From Mactromeris polynyma (taxonomy: Eukaryota > Mollusca > Bivalvia > Venerida > Mactridae), in contig JASFXZ010000014.1 of the NCBI GenBank assembly GCA_032209605.1, forward strand, positions 6,220,912 to 6,284,911: DNA of 64,000 nucleotides, read 5' to 3'. The stretch's first letter is position 1. Every line of letters starts with the position of its first letter. A program made the position numbers and the translations under genes. This document shows positions 31,015 to 42,468 of this stretch, piece after piece. The notes beneath the pieces were generated by a model that was not told where the DNA came from, searched no databases, and saw only the letters and a program-made list of their open reading frames with translations.

Positions 31015-33316
31015 TCATGAAGTCCGCAACTTTACCATCTTGAGCAAATACATCTTTGGTCGTAACAATGTTTATGACCGTCGGAAATACAAGGATACGA
31101 ATGCGCAATGCAGTCTGCCAGAGTTGCACAAGCTGAAAATACATAAATGCATTGCATTTTAGCTTGATATGTAGTAAAAGCAAAATTGAACCTCATGCAC
31201 CGCAGAGTCATGTGCGAGAGATAAGTTATCAGTTGATGGCGTACAACTAATCGGGGAATGTCGTAAGTTAGTAAGTTACTAGTATACAGAAACAATCCTT
31301 TGAAAAGGCAGAAATAATGATTGGGTTTACTGACTAGCTGTTAAAAAACTTATTATTTCATCCCCAAAAAACTGCTATATTTCTGCAATTTCTAGATACA
31401 TTTTTGGAATGGTAAGGTCGGACGTTTAATAAGCTTATATGAGCACGAGGTGGAACACATGATGAGCTTTGAGATCGCCCTGTGTCCGTCGTCCAAAGTT
31501 GGCGTGTTAACCATCTATGGGTTATCTCGAGTAAAAACGATGTCACTAGGTCAAACCAGGCAAATATCTTAATAACACTCTAGAGGCATTTGCATGAACT
31601 GTACACACAATATTCATGACACGAGAAAGTCTCACTACTGTGAGCAAAAACATCAATATATTATCAGAGAAAGTATCAGTCATTTTGTTGCAACACTAAG
31701 TTCTTACCGACGATAGAGCATTACCACCGTAATTGTTGCCTACACATTGATCGATTGAGATGATATACATTTGTATATATCCTTATATTTCTGCATTACT
31801 ACTTGATGTATAATTTGAAAAATTGGCTGAAGTCTCAGCAATAAGCGTTTTTGTCCCTGCTAACAGCTTTTGCGCAAAAATGCATGTTGTAAACTGTCTC
31901 ACATAAACAGGCTTGAGTGATAGTATCGTGGATAAGGTGTGGGCTGCTCTACTCGGAGGATGTGAGTTGGAAGTTAAGTTTATAATCAAGACTGGCTCTT
32001 AAGATACCAGCAAAGCTGTTCCAAGTCATAGACTAGCTTTTGTAGAACCATTTTAAAACTTTTACCACCACCAAGCTGGAATATTTTTTTATTCTAATAC
32101 ATGTACATTAAACGTCTGTCCTTTATGAAGAAACAAAAAAAAGTTTGCACTTGTTATTGCTGTCTTTTCGTCATAAGCAGTAGGAGTATCTTGTCTCAAA
32201 AGTGTTTTCAAAATTTTAACTTACTTAGATTTTGCACTGCGCATGTGCAAAGACCTCCGTTAGTCACAATTCCTGCACCTGTTGGATGTTGGCAAATAAC
32301 GGTATATCCACTGGAGCAAGTAGTCGAAGTACAGTCGGCGTTAGTAGTACATACCTCACACCATACACATACGACTGAAATTACAATTAGCAAGTGAGAT
32401 TATTACGAAAGTCAAGTGATTAATTAACGAGAGAATTGTGTGTGGTCTAGATCGTTCAGATACGTTTCCTCGTGTGATTATTTATTTACACCAGTTACAC
32501 AATGACATTAATCACTCTCGATCACTTCATTCTTGATAACTAACCAGTTCTTACTTCAAACTAAGGGATTTATATATCGCTGTAGAACTCTCCCACGGTG
32601 GAATTCGAAACTACGAAACCAGTATGCCTCCCTCTATCAGAACCACAAATACACGTTAAAATAAACATACCATTCACATAAAACAAAGCCAACTTAACAA
32701 CTACCCTAACAGAGCTACAGCCGTTAGAAAATCTCCTTCAACATTGATATACTCTCCACATACGGACAACATCATCTCTGCAACACGACCACAGCAACGA
32801 GAACAGCCCCACCACAACATATACCATTTCGTAAAACAACGTCAACATCCTTTATTAAAACACCCTCTGCTTCACAAGACCCTCCGCGCTAAAATATCCT
32901 CCGTACAACAGCGCATTTCGACAAACCCACACTCTTAACATGACAACACTGATCAAGCAACAACTCTCTCTACAGCTTCCATAAAACATCAACCGCACAA
33001 ACACTATCTATGCGGATTCCTCCACCCGGTATACAGCATTCAGGTAACAACACCCTGGACTGACTCGAAAACACCCTCCACTCAATCGACAACACACTCC
33101 ATTCGACAACACCCTTAACTAGACAACACCATTCACACTGACGCGCAGTTTGAATACTTTAAATTCAATAGTAACATTATATGTCGCGTCATTGAAAGTG
33201 TTGAACTGAACAAACGTATTACCAGCGACCGTAAATAATGCAAGCAGCAACAGAAGTTTCATCTTAAATGGATTTCTATGTTTCACCAAATTGAAATCTA
33301 CTTCTCAAATTATATA
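31009..33316 (-). CDS. secreted cysteine-rich two-domain peptide, copy 1 (CRP1)
   Basis: Three exons on minus. Exon 1 (33,262-33,223) is ATG plus a hydrophobic leader MKLLLLLALFTVA, donor G|GTAATA. Exon 2 (32,374-32,225) after TGTAATTTCAG has eight Cys, donor TAA|GTAAGT. Exon 3 (31,132-31,032) after GTATTTTCAG has six Cys and ends CICSRW-stop. All introns are phase 1, so exon 2 is a symmetric, shuffleable module. Total 96 residues. Both modules follow C-x5-C-x4/6-C-x7-C-xn-C-x-C. TATATAA lies 48 nt before the ATG and AATAAA 18 nt after the stop; the span given runs from polyA signal to TATA. Small, secreted, disulfide-rich and tandemly amplified suggests a defence, venom-like or matrix peptide, but I recognise no family. 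Alternative: exon 1 read through without splicing ends soon after. Confidence 0.8.
31133..32224 (-). other. CRP1 intron 2
   Basis: Contains a piece of the bivalve interspersed repeat (31,450-31,600: gagatcgccctgtgtccgtc, aataacactctagaggcat). Nothing else recognised. Unit 4 has lost most of this intron. Confidence 0.6.
32560..33135. repeat. G-poor segment with degenerate acaacaccct repeats (CRP1 intron 1)
   Basis: Long stretch made almost only of A, C and T on plus; toward 33,030-33,135 the words acaacaccctggact, aaaacaccctccactcaatc and cgacaacacccttaactag recur every ~18-30 bp. Strand bias makes the CRP pre-mRNA G/U-rich here. The frames at 32,744 and equivalents are by-products. Confidence 0.6.
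33310..33316 (-). promoter_or_regulatory. TATA box of CRP1
   Basis: TATATAA on minus, 48 nt upstream of the start codon; conserved at the same place in copies 2 and 3. Confidence 0.75.
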
Positions 33317-33478
33317 GCAATTAATCACGTGGTCCATTTTCTTGCAAAAAGTGTTATCTTTTGTGAATGTAGGTGAATGGTGCTAAATATGTGCACTTTT
33401 AAATGAACACGTAGCCAAGTCTGCTTGTTGGCCCTAAATATATTTCGTTTCAAAATCATAGTAAGAAACAGGACTAAT

Positions 33479-33600
33479 TCCAGTATCTACCATTCACCCA
33501 AAGACGTCCACAGACTTGAGTGTCTACCACAAACTCAAAGACGTCCATACATTCCAGTGTCTGCCACACATTCAAGGACGTCCATACTTTCTCGGATATC
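33479..33600. repeat. ~36-bp VNTR upstream of CRP1, 3 copies
   Basis: Unit core ctcaaagacgtccataca with cagtgtctaccacaca. Three copies here, about six in unit 2 and five in unit 3. It starts about 165 bp upstream of the TATA box. Confidence 0.85.
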
Positions 33601-33719
33601 GTGTAAATCATAAGCCTAAGGCTAGCTACACCAATACTATGCACCATCGGCATCACGGGATCATGACTCTGTCAATGAAGAAAACAAATCAGCTTTGTGT
33701 GTCAATACTACCGAGTCTT

Positions 33720-33895
33720 GTCGTCGTACTGAAATCACGAGCTCCACGATTTCCGACGAGACTCGCTTTTCAAGCCAATTAAGCAGGAGACAATCTAAGT
33801 CAATCTAGATTTTACTGATAGTCTTGATAGAGACGGTTTTATTGTTTTACTTTCATCCTAGAAAACTTTTTTATCAGAGAAAATCCGGAGGCATT
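33720..33895 (+). mobile_element. LINE remnant with internal deletion, unit 1
   Basis: Short derivative of the fragment at 59,700-60,190: the start (cacgagctccacgatttccg) and the end (gattttactgatagtcttga, ggttttattgttttac) match, but about 380 bp between them are missing. Same in unit 2 (48,760-48,900). Confidence 0.65.
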
Positions 33896-34398
33896 GGTTT
33901 TACGTCAAATCCACAATTTCAAATTACGTTGATGTCTTACATTGTTTCACAGAATACGATCTTAGATCTGTAGATAAGAAAATCACTAAATTATCGATTT
34001 TTCACTCCATTCATGTACTATTCCCATGTCTCCTTTTAATGGCTTGATGTTTCATGTACTATTCTAATGCCTCCTATCAATGGCTTGATATTTCATATAC
34101 AGTTGTATCACCTCAAGCAATGGCATGATAGTGCTTGCATCATCAGCAATGGTATTATCTGATATTTATTAAATATTCAAGTTTGTAATCGTCACATAGA
34201 ATGCAAAATCATTGCAATGTATGATAGTTGTTATGCAATAGGGAGAATGTCAAATTATCAAACTTTCCATCCCAGTAACTGTATTGTGCTTAGATTTCGT
34301 GAGTTTTATTAGCTAAGAGGATTTTTAGAATGTATATTATGTTGTTTTACATATAACTCTAGCATCTCTATTAATGGCTTGATGTTTGATGTTTTGTA

Positions 34399-35000
34399 CA
34401 GTAGAACCCCGTTGGCTAGAACTCGGTTGCCTCGAACACCCCTGTTGACTCGAATTGATTATGAAGTCCCAATTGATTTTCTTATATAATCTATATTGTT
34501 CGACCACTATCATACAGACATTGCATAATTAAATCAATACATGCTGCAATTTTCTAGTCCTTTCATTTTAGCCACAATACATACAATGTATATCATCATA
34601 AAGAATTAAAGTACATCATTATGATATTTACAAAGTGCTTTCATTTTAGACACGATGATTTAGGGAACGTGACATTGAATGTATAAACATGAAGAAAGAT
34701 AACTTCTTCCGCATAAGAACCATGTGCGTATAAATAAACGCCTAACGTAGAAACGATTGGTCAGGTTAAAAACCAGAGATAAAATTTCATTTGCATGAAA
34801 TGTAAAAACACTCCAGGTGCGTCTCTATCGAAGTCGTACTCTGAACTGATCTACCCCGTGTTAGATTCCCGCCTAAACCTGTTTGACCACTCACGAATCA
34901 CGTGACCCTACGCACCAGTGATTCGTCCAATATTACACATAATTTCTTTGTTCGGTTAAGACATACGTTATGTGGCTATACTCCGTAACGCTCATAACTT
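34399..35000 (+). mobile_element. one-ended Tigger-like element fragment, unit 2
   Basis: Starts after TA with cagtagaaccccgttggcta and continues with cctcgaacacccctgttgac; no matching right end was found before homology to unit 1 resumes at ~35,001. It replaces the segment that in unit 1 holds ECHDC3 exon f. Same junction in unit 3 at 49,431. Confidence 0.6.
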
Positions 35001-35910
35001 AAAATTCATGTGTCAGCAACAGTTAGATTGTTAACTCTGTAGATGTCAAATCTTTTACCTGATCTGCATGAACCTTGGTCAAACTGATTGTCTCAATGAT
35101 ATCTAGGTTCAAGTTTGAAACTGGGTTGTTTTTGTCAAAACTAGGTCACTAGGTCCAATTGTACAATTGTTGAAAAACTTTGTTAACACTATAGGGGTCT
35201 CATTTTTTGGGATCCCCCTGTGTCCGTCGTCGTCGTCCGTTGTCTACAATTTAGATTGTTAACACTCTAGAGGTAAGCTCTTTTACCTGATCTGCATGAA
35301 ACTTGGTCAGAATAATTGTCTAAATAAATTTCAGGCCAAGTTTGAAACTGTGTCATCTGGAGTCAAAATGTAGGTCACTAGGTCAAATTATAGTAAAACC
35401 TTGTTTACACTCCAGAGGTCACATTTTTCACTAGATTTATATGAGACATGGTCAGAATGTTTGACTCAATGAAATCTAGTCCAATATCGAACCTGGGTCA
35501 TCTGGGTTAAACAACTAGGTCACTATGTCCAATTATAGTAAAACCTTGTTAACACTCCAGAGGTCACATTTTTTACTTGATTTATATGAGACTTGGTCGA
35601 AATGTTTGCCTTAATAAGATCTTGGTCAAGATTGAAACTGGGTCATCTGAGGTCAAAAACTAGGTCACTGAGTCAAATGATCGAAAATCCTTGTGGATTC
35701 TCGGGAATCTGCATTTTCTACCAGACCTACATAAAACTTGATCATAATGTTTGTCTTAATAAAATGCAAGTCCAGTGTGGTACTGGGTCAGGTTGGGTAA
35801 AAAAGATGGTCACAAGGTCAAATCATTGAAAATCCTTTATGGACTCTCTTGAAGCCAACATGGCAATGTACACAGGTGAGTGATATAAGGCGACCATGGC
35901 CCTCTTGTTT
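35001..35910 (+). repeat. bivalve-type interspersed repeat, unit 2 copy
   Basis: Duplicate of 23,600-24,605 with the same 3' end, caggtgagtgatataaggcg. Non-coding. Confidence 0.7.
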
Positions 35911-36205
35911 GACTTTATCTCTATAAGATAGGGTAAAACTGTTTGTCTCAATTAAATCTTGGTCAGGTTTGAAATTGGGTCATCTGAGTAGCTAGTTAAC
36001 ATGGTCAAATCGTAGAAAATCCATGTGAACTTCCTGGAGGATCTTATCCATTTATAACATCATTACACTTATTTAGTTCAATGTGTATGTTCATCAGCCT
36101 ACATACAGCCATATTAAATCTAACTTGATCTAAGTTACAGAGTAAATGTACATTTTAATCAACTTGACACAGTTATTTATTGATCCTATGTTTCTTTTGT
36201 TGTAG

Positions 36206-37135
36206 ACAATGAAAGTAGCTAGGAAAATATGCGAGACTAGGAAGTCAGTTGTGGCTATGGGAAAAAGAACATTTTATCGGCAAATAGCTTTGGACAGGAA
36301 ACAAGCTTATCAGTAAGATAACCTTACATATGTTCTATAGGTGCATGAACTAACTACATGTAATAGTTAAGGAGATAATTTAATGATAAGGTGATATTTG
36401 AACAAACATTGTGCCATTTTGTGCCAAGTTGTAAAATTTGCAGACATTGAATCATTCGCACCTGTTCACATCATTCGCACCTGTTTACATCATTCGCACC
36501 TGTTTACATCATTCGCACCTGTTCACAATTAACTATAGACCCACCAAGTTTGTGATACTTCAATATGAAGGAGACTTTGAGCTTTGTTTGTTTTCAGAGA
36601 ACTTCACTGTTTGTGATGACAAAACTCTGCCATCACAAATAATATTTCGCTTGAGCCTACTTGGAATGAGCTAAACATAGTCGCCACGATGGCGATTTTC
36701 AAATAACTTGGCACAAAGGTGCACCATAATGAAATGGTGTATGCATGTAAGACCAAGGTCAAAGGTAAAAACTGTGTATAATATATATGCACTGTAAAGC
36801 ATTATATAACCATATTCTCTTCATCACTTTACAATTAGCTGGTTCGACATATGCCCTTGGGCTACTACTTTTCAAATATCTGTTATTACATGACATGTTG
36901 TGAATGCAGTGATTAATGTACTTCTACGGGAGATACAGCACTGCAAGGAGCAACCACATATCCAGTTATATGTCAATGGCGCCATACACTCACAATGCTT
37001 AATGTCTTGTTATTCAGATTAACAGAGCAAGTGATGGTTGAAAATTTGTCAATCACAGATGGTCAGGAGGGAATACGAGCATTTGTTGAAAAACGGAAGC
37101 CCGTCTGGAGTCATGATGATGAAAAAGTTCATTAA
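36206..37135 (+). pseudogene. ECHDC3: duplicated ECHDC3 exons g and h, unit 2
   Basis: Exon g copy 36,206-36,312 and exon h copy 37,018-37,135 keep reading frame, splice acceptors (TTGTAG, TATTCAG), donor CA|GTAAGA and stop. One Ser to Arg change (ETSKSV to ETRKSV) is seen in exon g. There is no upstream exon f or earlier exon in this unit, so it cannot make a whole enzyme; it could only be used as alternative last exons by transcripts that read through from the real gene. Otherwise a duplication relic. Confidence 0.85.
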
Positions 37136-38535
37136 AAAACATTGGATGCACCAGACTGACAAAACCTTGCACAATATTTATGCCAATCATTATTAATATT
37201 CTATACAGAATGGAGGGAGACCCATTGTTTGAATCTTGGCAGCTGGTTTCTGTATCCAATATTGTTATACAGTTCTGTGAGGGGAATTTTACTGTGCAGT
37301 ATTTATTGTTAATTATATCAACGACATAATAAAACGTTGACTCTTGATTCATAGTCTTCCAGTGTCTTTGTAAGGATTTCATGTAGACATATGTCTTGCT
37401 GTATCAACTAAACTATCACAGTTGTGCTCGCATTTTCGACAAAGGGGACCAGTACGTTGAGGAGATGATGTAAAATGGCCTGTTTTGGCCTAAAACAGAC
37501 ATACAAGCCAAAACAAATGATACCACATAATATTACTGACAAGGGGTATAACTCCAAAATACATTTTCCGACCCAAGTTCTTGTCATTGGCTGTTAGATT
37601 TTTAATGTTGAATCAACTTCAAAAGTGCCTGCAGATAATACAATACACTTCCAACAAACAATAACACTTTAACAGTTTACCGCATAAAAATTCGATAAAT
37701 CCACAGTTTTGTTTACTCCATCCAGAAATCGCAACATCAAATGACGCCTGTTAGTGTGTTGATGCCTTGCGATTCATTTTTCCAGATATTTACAGATATC
37801 AATGCGCTAGAAAAGATTGTGCCAGAGTGACATATTGTAGCAGTTTAGATGCTGTACAATGTAAGGATATGGACTGAAACACAGTAGTGTAGCAGTCTGG
37901 TTGTTACATAACTCCAGCTACTAACATAGTGAACTTAAGTGACCTCACCTGGTCCAGATGGAATATAGTCAATCAAATTTCTCATCAATGAAATGCTTGT
38001 CTGTAAATTCGGCCTCTGCAGAAATGAATAAAATGAGTCGATATTAACAGTACGTGGTTCGTTGGATTTTAATGAAACATATATGACGATATGACTGATC
38101 AATGTCTATTTTGATTGTTTTGCTATTATTGTTTGATACACGTTTTAGATGTTACTCGAGGTATTGGATGATGTGTTATACCCATTTAAAAGTCAAATTG
38201 TTAAACATGTATGTTGCCTACCTACTTTCACCTGTCATTGTATTATACCACATTGGACTGTTGTTTTCCCCGGGGATATGTGTGGGGAGGCATTAATTGT
38301 CATATTTATAATCACTGTTCTGTATCGATGACTGTCTAAATATATTTAAGAACGACAAGCTTTTATTTATATATATAGTTCACACATAAACAAACAAAAT
38401 AAGTGGAGCAACATAAAGAAAAACAAATTCAAAATAAAAAAACACTAAAATGTTAATTTGATATATGCATGTAACTATGAAGCAGCAAAATGTATGTATA
38501 ACGTGAAAACTTAAATAAACTAAAAAACGACAACT
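37136..38535 (+). other. copy of ECHDC3 3' flank, unit 2
   Basis: Parallel to 25,821-27,100, including the identical 60-nt candidate exon at 38,149-38,208. No gene recognised. Confidence 0.45.
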
Positions 38536-39661
38536 ACTGGCTCAAATTTGATACAAAGGTTCCTTCGGTTCCCTCTACCAAGATTATTCAAATTATTTAG
38601 AGTCAAAACATGGCCCCCAAGGACGGGGCTTCTTTTCCTGTATGTGTACATGTATAGCGGAAATATCAAAAGAAAATTGTAAAGAACCAGTGTCCCAATC
38701 TTGAAGTAATTTCACGCAAATGTTCCTTCCTGACACTATACCAAGATTGTTCAAATTGTGAGATTCATTAAAACACACGGCTGCCAGGGGGTATGTAAAC
38801 ATTTGTACATTATAATTACGTAGTGCGTACTCCTGATATGTTGGAAATCAACATGTTTGCTTAGCTTGTGAGAAGCTTAACTTCAACAACATTTTGCATC
38901 CTATGACACAGGACCATGATACCAGATTTTTCAGGCACCGAACTTGAGCGATTCAGGGCCATCATCATTTTAAAACTATCTAGGTCAAAGGATATGTATG
39001 GATGCTGTTACTCTGCTTTAACATCGGGCGCTTATTGCGATACCTTCGTAATCACCCTCTGCTTTATAACTCACGTGCAACTGATATTTTCTATTTGAGA
39101 CAGGCGAATCGACATGCGTACATAGCCATTCAGCGAATAGCTTTCAACGACTCGCGTATGTCCTAAAAGTAGGTCAGTAAACATGCGTAAATAAAGATTA
39201 TGCAACTGTGCACTGAGTAGACAGCTCTCATTGTCATAGAAATAGCGCTGTGACAATGTAAATTGCTAGAAAAACAAAATAAAATTCGAACATTCAAGTG
39301 ACTAACGTTTCGTCGGCATGCCCAAGTTATTCTGATGCCTGTTAATGCGTAGTAATTTAAAGCTATTCATACAGCTGTTGGTGCGGAATCTGTGAATATT
39401 TTAAAATGGGTTATCCCGTTGCTCAGCATTTTTCTTGATTCAAAAGAATAGAGCTACCATAGTTTTATTTTGTAATAGATACTAATGTACTCTTTGCAGT
39501 ATATTGTGTTATACATTTTTTCTACACATTTCTTCTAGCTTTATTTTCCATAAATTTATGTTCATGTACTGTCAATTGCTGAATTCCTTTTTTGCTTCTA
39601 AAAACAAATCGTCTGAAACCACTTTGTGGAATACTACAAAATCTAAACGAAATGTTACTAG

Positions 39662-40181
39662 GGGCGAATTTGTTTGTACCAAACCGGTTTGAATCCAAAA
39701 CTGGTTTGTCAAACCTTTCATTTGTTTCAACTAACTGGTTTCAAACTCAAACAAGTTTCTGTATTTGTTAATAACTGACCGAACTACCTCCAAGTTTGGT
39801 TTGTCTGGTTTGATTTATCCGAATAATCGTATACTAGTTAAACAAAATGGTGGACTGATTTTATGGCGGGTGACCGTGCCACTCATTTGTGGGGCAATGT
39901 TTAAAAATAAATGTTTCTTTGCTACATGGGAACCTGCCTTTAAAATTGTCCACGCTGTTACGTTGCAAAACAGACGTTTAAAGTTCTTAACTCTGATTTC
40001 CTTATCACGCACCAATCTGTCTGCAATCTTGCAATCAAAATCACGTGGGCCATTTTTCATCGACCAAACCATCTGTTTGTTTGCATATCAATCTTAATCT
40101 TAACTGGTATTAGTTTTTCAACCAAACTACAACAAAACTGAAACCTCAACCTGAACCAGGTTTTGCAAAACAAATTCGCCC
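39662..40181. mobile_element. 520-bp MITE with 3-bp target duplication
   Basis: Left end gggcgaatttgtttg and right end caaaacaaattcgccc are inverted repeats; TAG is duplicated on both sides. Inside, the words aaaccggttt and aactggtttcaaac recur. No transposase. GGG ends with a 3-bp target site suggest the PIF/Harbinger group, tentatively. Found only in unit 2. Confidence 0.7.
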
Positions 40182-40299
40182 TAGGATGACACTCTAAAAA
40201 AATACGAGGGGTTTGGACTTCCAAAAATCCTCTTGTCGAAATGTTCTGACCCATTTTTGATATGTTTCATACAAATGTACTTTAGGTGACTGGCTACCA

Positions 40300-40735
40300 A
40301 GATTGTTCAAATTTTTCGGATTCATCAAAAACTATGACTACCAGGGGACTGTGCCATTTTTCCTATATGTATACAGTGGAAATTTTCTATACAGGTCCAA
40401 ATGTTGATACAACTTCACACAGATGGTCCTTAGGAATAGGTGACCCTCTACCAATATTGTACAAATTACATATACATGTATTTAGATTCATAAAAAACAT
40501 GGCGGCCAGGGCTAAGTCACCTTTGATATATGTATTATAGTTGGAACTTCAAAAATCTACAAAAAATACAGGCCCAATTTCGATATAATTTCACTTGAAT
40601 GATCAGTAGGTGATCTTCTACAAAAATTGTTTAAATAATTTTTATTCATAAAAAACATTACTGCCAGGGGACGGAGCCACTTTTCCTACATATGTTTACA
40701 TGTTTTCGATACAGATTTCGATATTTATATATATG
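40300..40735 (+). repeat. three copies of the 'aaaacatggcggccagg' interspersed repeat
   Basis: Blocks ending ccaggggactgtgcc, catggcggccagggctaagt and ctgccaggggacggagccac repeat about every 150 bp, with 'ttcctatatgtatacagtgg' after the first. Copies in units 3 and 4. Confidence 0.6.
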
Positions 40736-42227
40736 TGGTGCATCGTGAGAAAATCAGGTTTAAGGACATCAGCGAACTGACGTCAGAAACGACACATTTC
40801 GCCGTCATTATAATCATGTTTATATGCCTTAACATTGGTGTGCATAATACTGTTATACCAATGTTTTGTATATTTCCCATTCATAAATGTGTGTCTCAAT
40901 GTGCTATACAATTATTGTTAATATGAAATAATGATAATGGTATATGAACAAAATTATTGGTTCTGTTAATCACGATCATCACATTTGATAGCGTGCCAAT
41001 TGCTTCGTAAGAATACACTCACAGTATTTAAAATGTACTTAAATCAGAACTTTTGGCAAAAAGATTTCTGATTCCTTTTTTAAAGGCTCAAACATTACGA
41101 AATGTAAAAAATTGAAAATTGAAAATAATGTTCCTAGGTCGGGTTTCTCATGGCGCTTCACCCTATAACATGTGTCATGCTAGCATGATATGCTTTCAAT
41201 TATATCATGAGATTCTAATGTTTATAGATTGTATGTGGAAAGTAAGCCAGACTTAGTAACCACCAGTGTCATATGGCTATTAATTTGAAAGTATTCATAA
41301 TGTGAAGCAATGGGAAACTTTTAGATGTCTATTTGATAAACACACCAAATTTTGTATCCTTCGATTTATGTAGAGCATTTATTATAAACAAGACTAATGA
41401 CTGTGTTATTACATATGTATATACTGTATGTTTTCCTTGCCTTTCATGTTCTCATCACAATTGGTTTGTGCCATTGTCCAAGCCCTTTATAAAGTCCTTT
41501 AAATGCATATGCTCCTGCATTAAGGCGATTTGTCTTTAAACAGGATACTTGCTCTCCATAAAGAAGTCTTTCTATACATCAAAAACTGTTACATTAGTAA
41601 TTGCTCTGTTCTTTAATTTACACAGCATATGTCATCTATTTCTTTACAAATATTGAATGTATAGCATAAAACCCCAAAGCATATTTTACAGTATCAAGAT
41701 TCTATATACACTTTGTATCTTTATTATATGTGTAGGAAACATAATGTAAACGATGATAAACTAATCGGATATAAAAAATAACTTATACATTATATATATA
41801 TAATTACGCTCATTTGGGCAGTTGGCTCAGTATTTTAAAGTTGAAGAAAAAGTGGTTGTCACATGCACATTTTTTTGGTATTTTCTCAATTATCTTGTAA
41901 ATAGAAATTACTCATAAGGGCTGATCAGTTTTGCATATTAAATTGGCTGATGATTAAGAACAAGGGAGGTTTATATTGTAGATGTGGGAACTATATATTG
42001 TTGTTTAGTGTGTATTATGTGTTACTTTATTCATGATCTCAATTATTTTTTATTATTTTTTTGGAAATTCTACACAATTTTGTTGCCTTTCCTCTGTAGA
42101 ATATGTGAATGTTCTTGTTTTTAAGCCATCGTTTTTGGCAAGTCTCAAACTTTATTGCTGCTGATATGCAGTAAAAAAATAATAGCCTTAATAGATTTGT
42201 GTTTGGGTTTGAGGCCTTGTCAACATG

Positions 42228-42468
42228 TTTGGTCATTATAGGCATTGCCAGCCTATACAGGATCTACCTGGGCTCGATAACGACTGCTTCCTCGTTTCAC
42301 TGCAAGCAACTGGCAGCTTTCTCACTTGCATAAGCAGTGTGATGCAAATTACCTTGGAAAGATCAAAATCACCACTGACCGGAGTAGGCCGGACCAAGGA
42401 TCAAACCCAGGACCTACAGAGGGATAGTCATGTGCGTTACCAACTGCGCTAGCCATGCCAGTTTAAGT
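42228..42468 (-). mobile_element. tRNA-derived SINE, unit 2
   Basis: Same as the unit 1 SINE: A box tagcgcagttgg near 42,451 and B box near 42,400 on minus. Confidence 0.75.

Larger units (their letters stand above)
22990..34011 (+). repeat. segmental duplication unit 1
   Basis: Ancestral or first unit of a direct tandem duplication. It contains ECHDC3 exons f-h, the small plus-strand signal-peptide gene copy 1 and CRP copy 1. The left boundary lies in the decayed end of the 40-bp minisatellite; the right boundary is where the same minisatellite words (catgtactattcccatgtct) begin again at ~34,012. Compared with unit 2 it lacks ~1.9 kb (38,925-40,810 region) and the Tc1-like element, and has the 917-bp element. 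Confidence 0.9.

Noticed and set aside
31783..31989. Minus-strand open frame, also at 62,876
   Set aside because: Falls in CRP intron 2; CRP exons 2 and 3 join in phase without it and unit 2 has lost its start.
40735..40926. Open frame of ~63 codons with copies at ~54,800 and 60,603
   Set aside because: Hydrophobic and preserved in copies, but so is the surrounding non-coding DNA; unit 1 lacks its start and no splice or family evidence exists.
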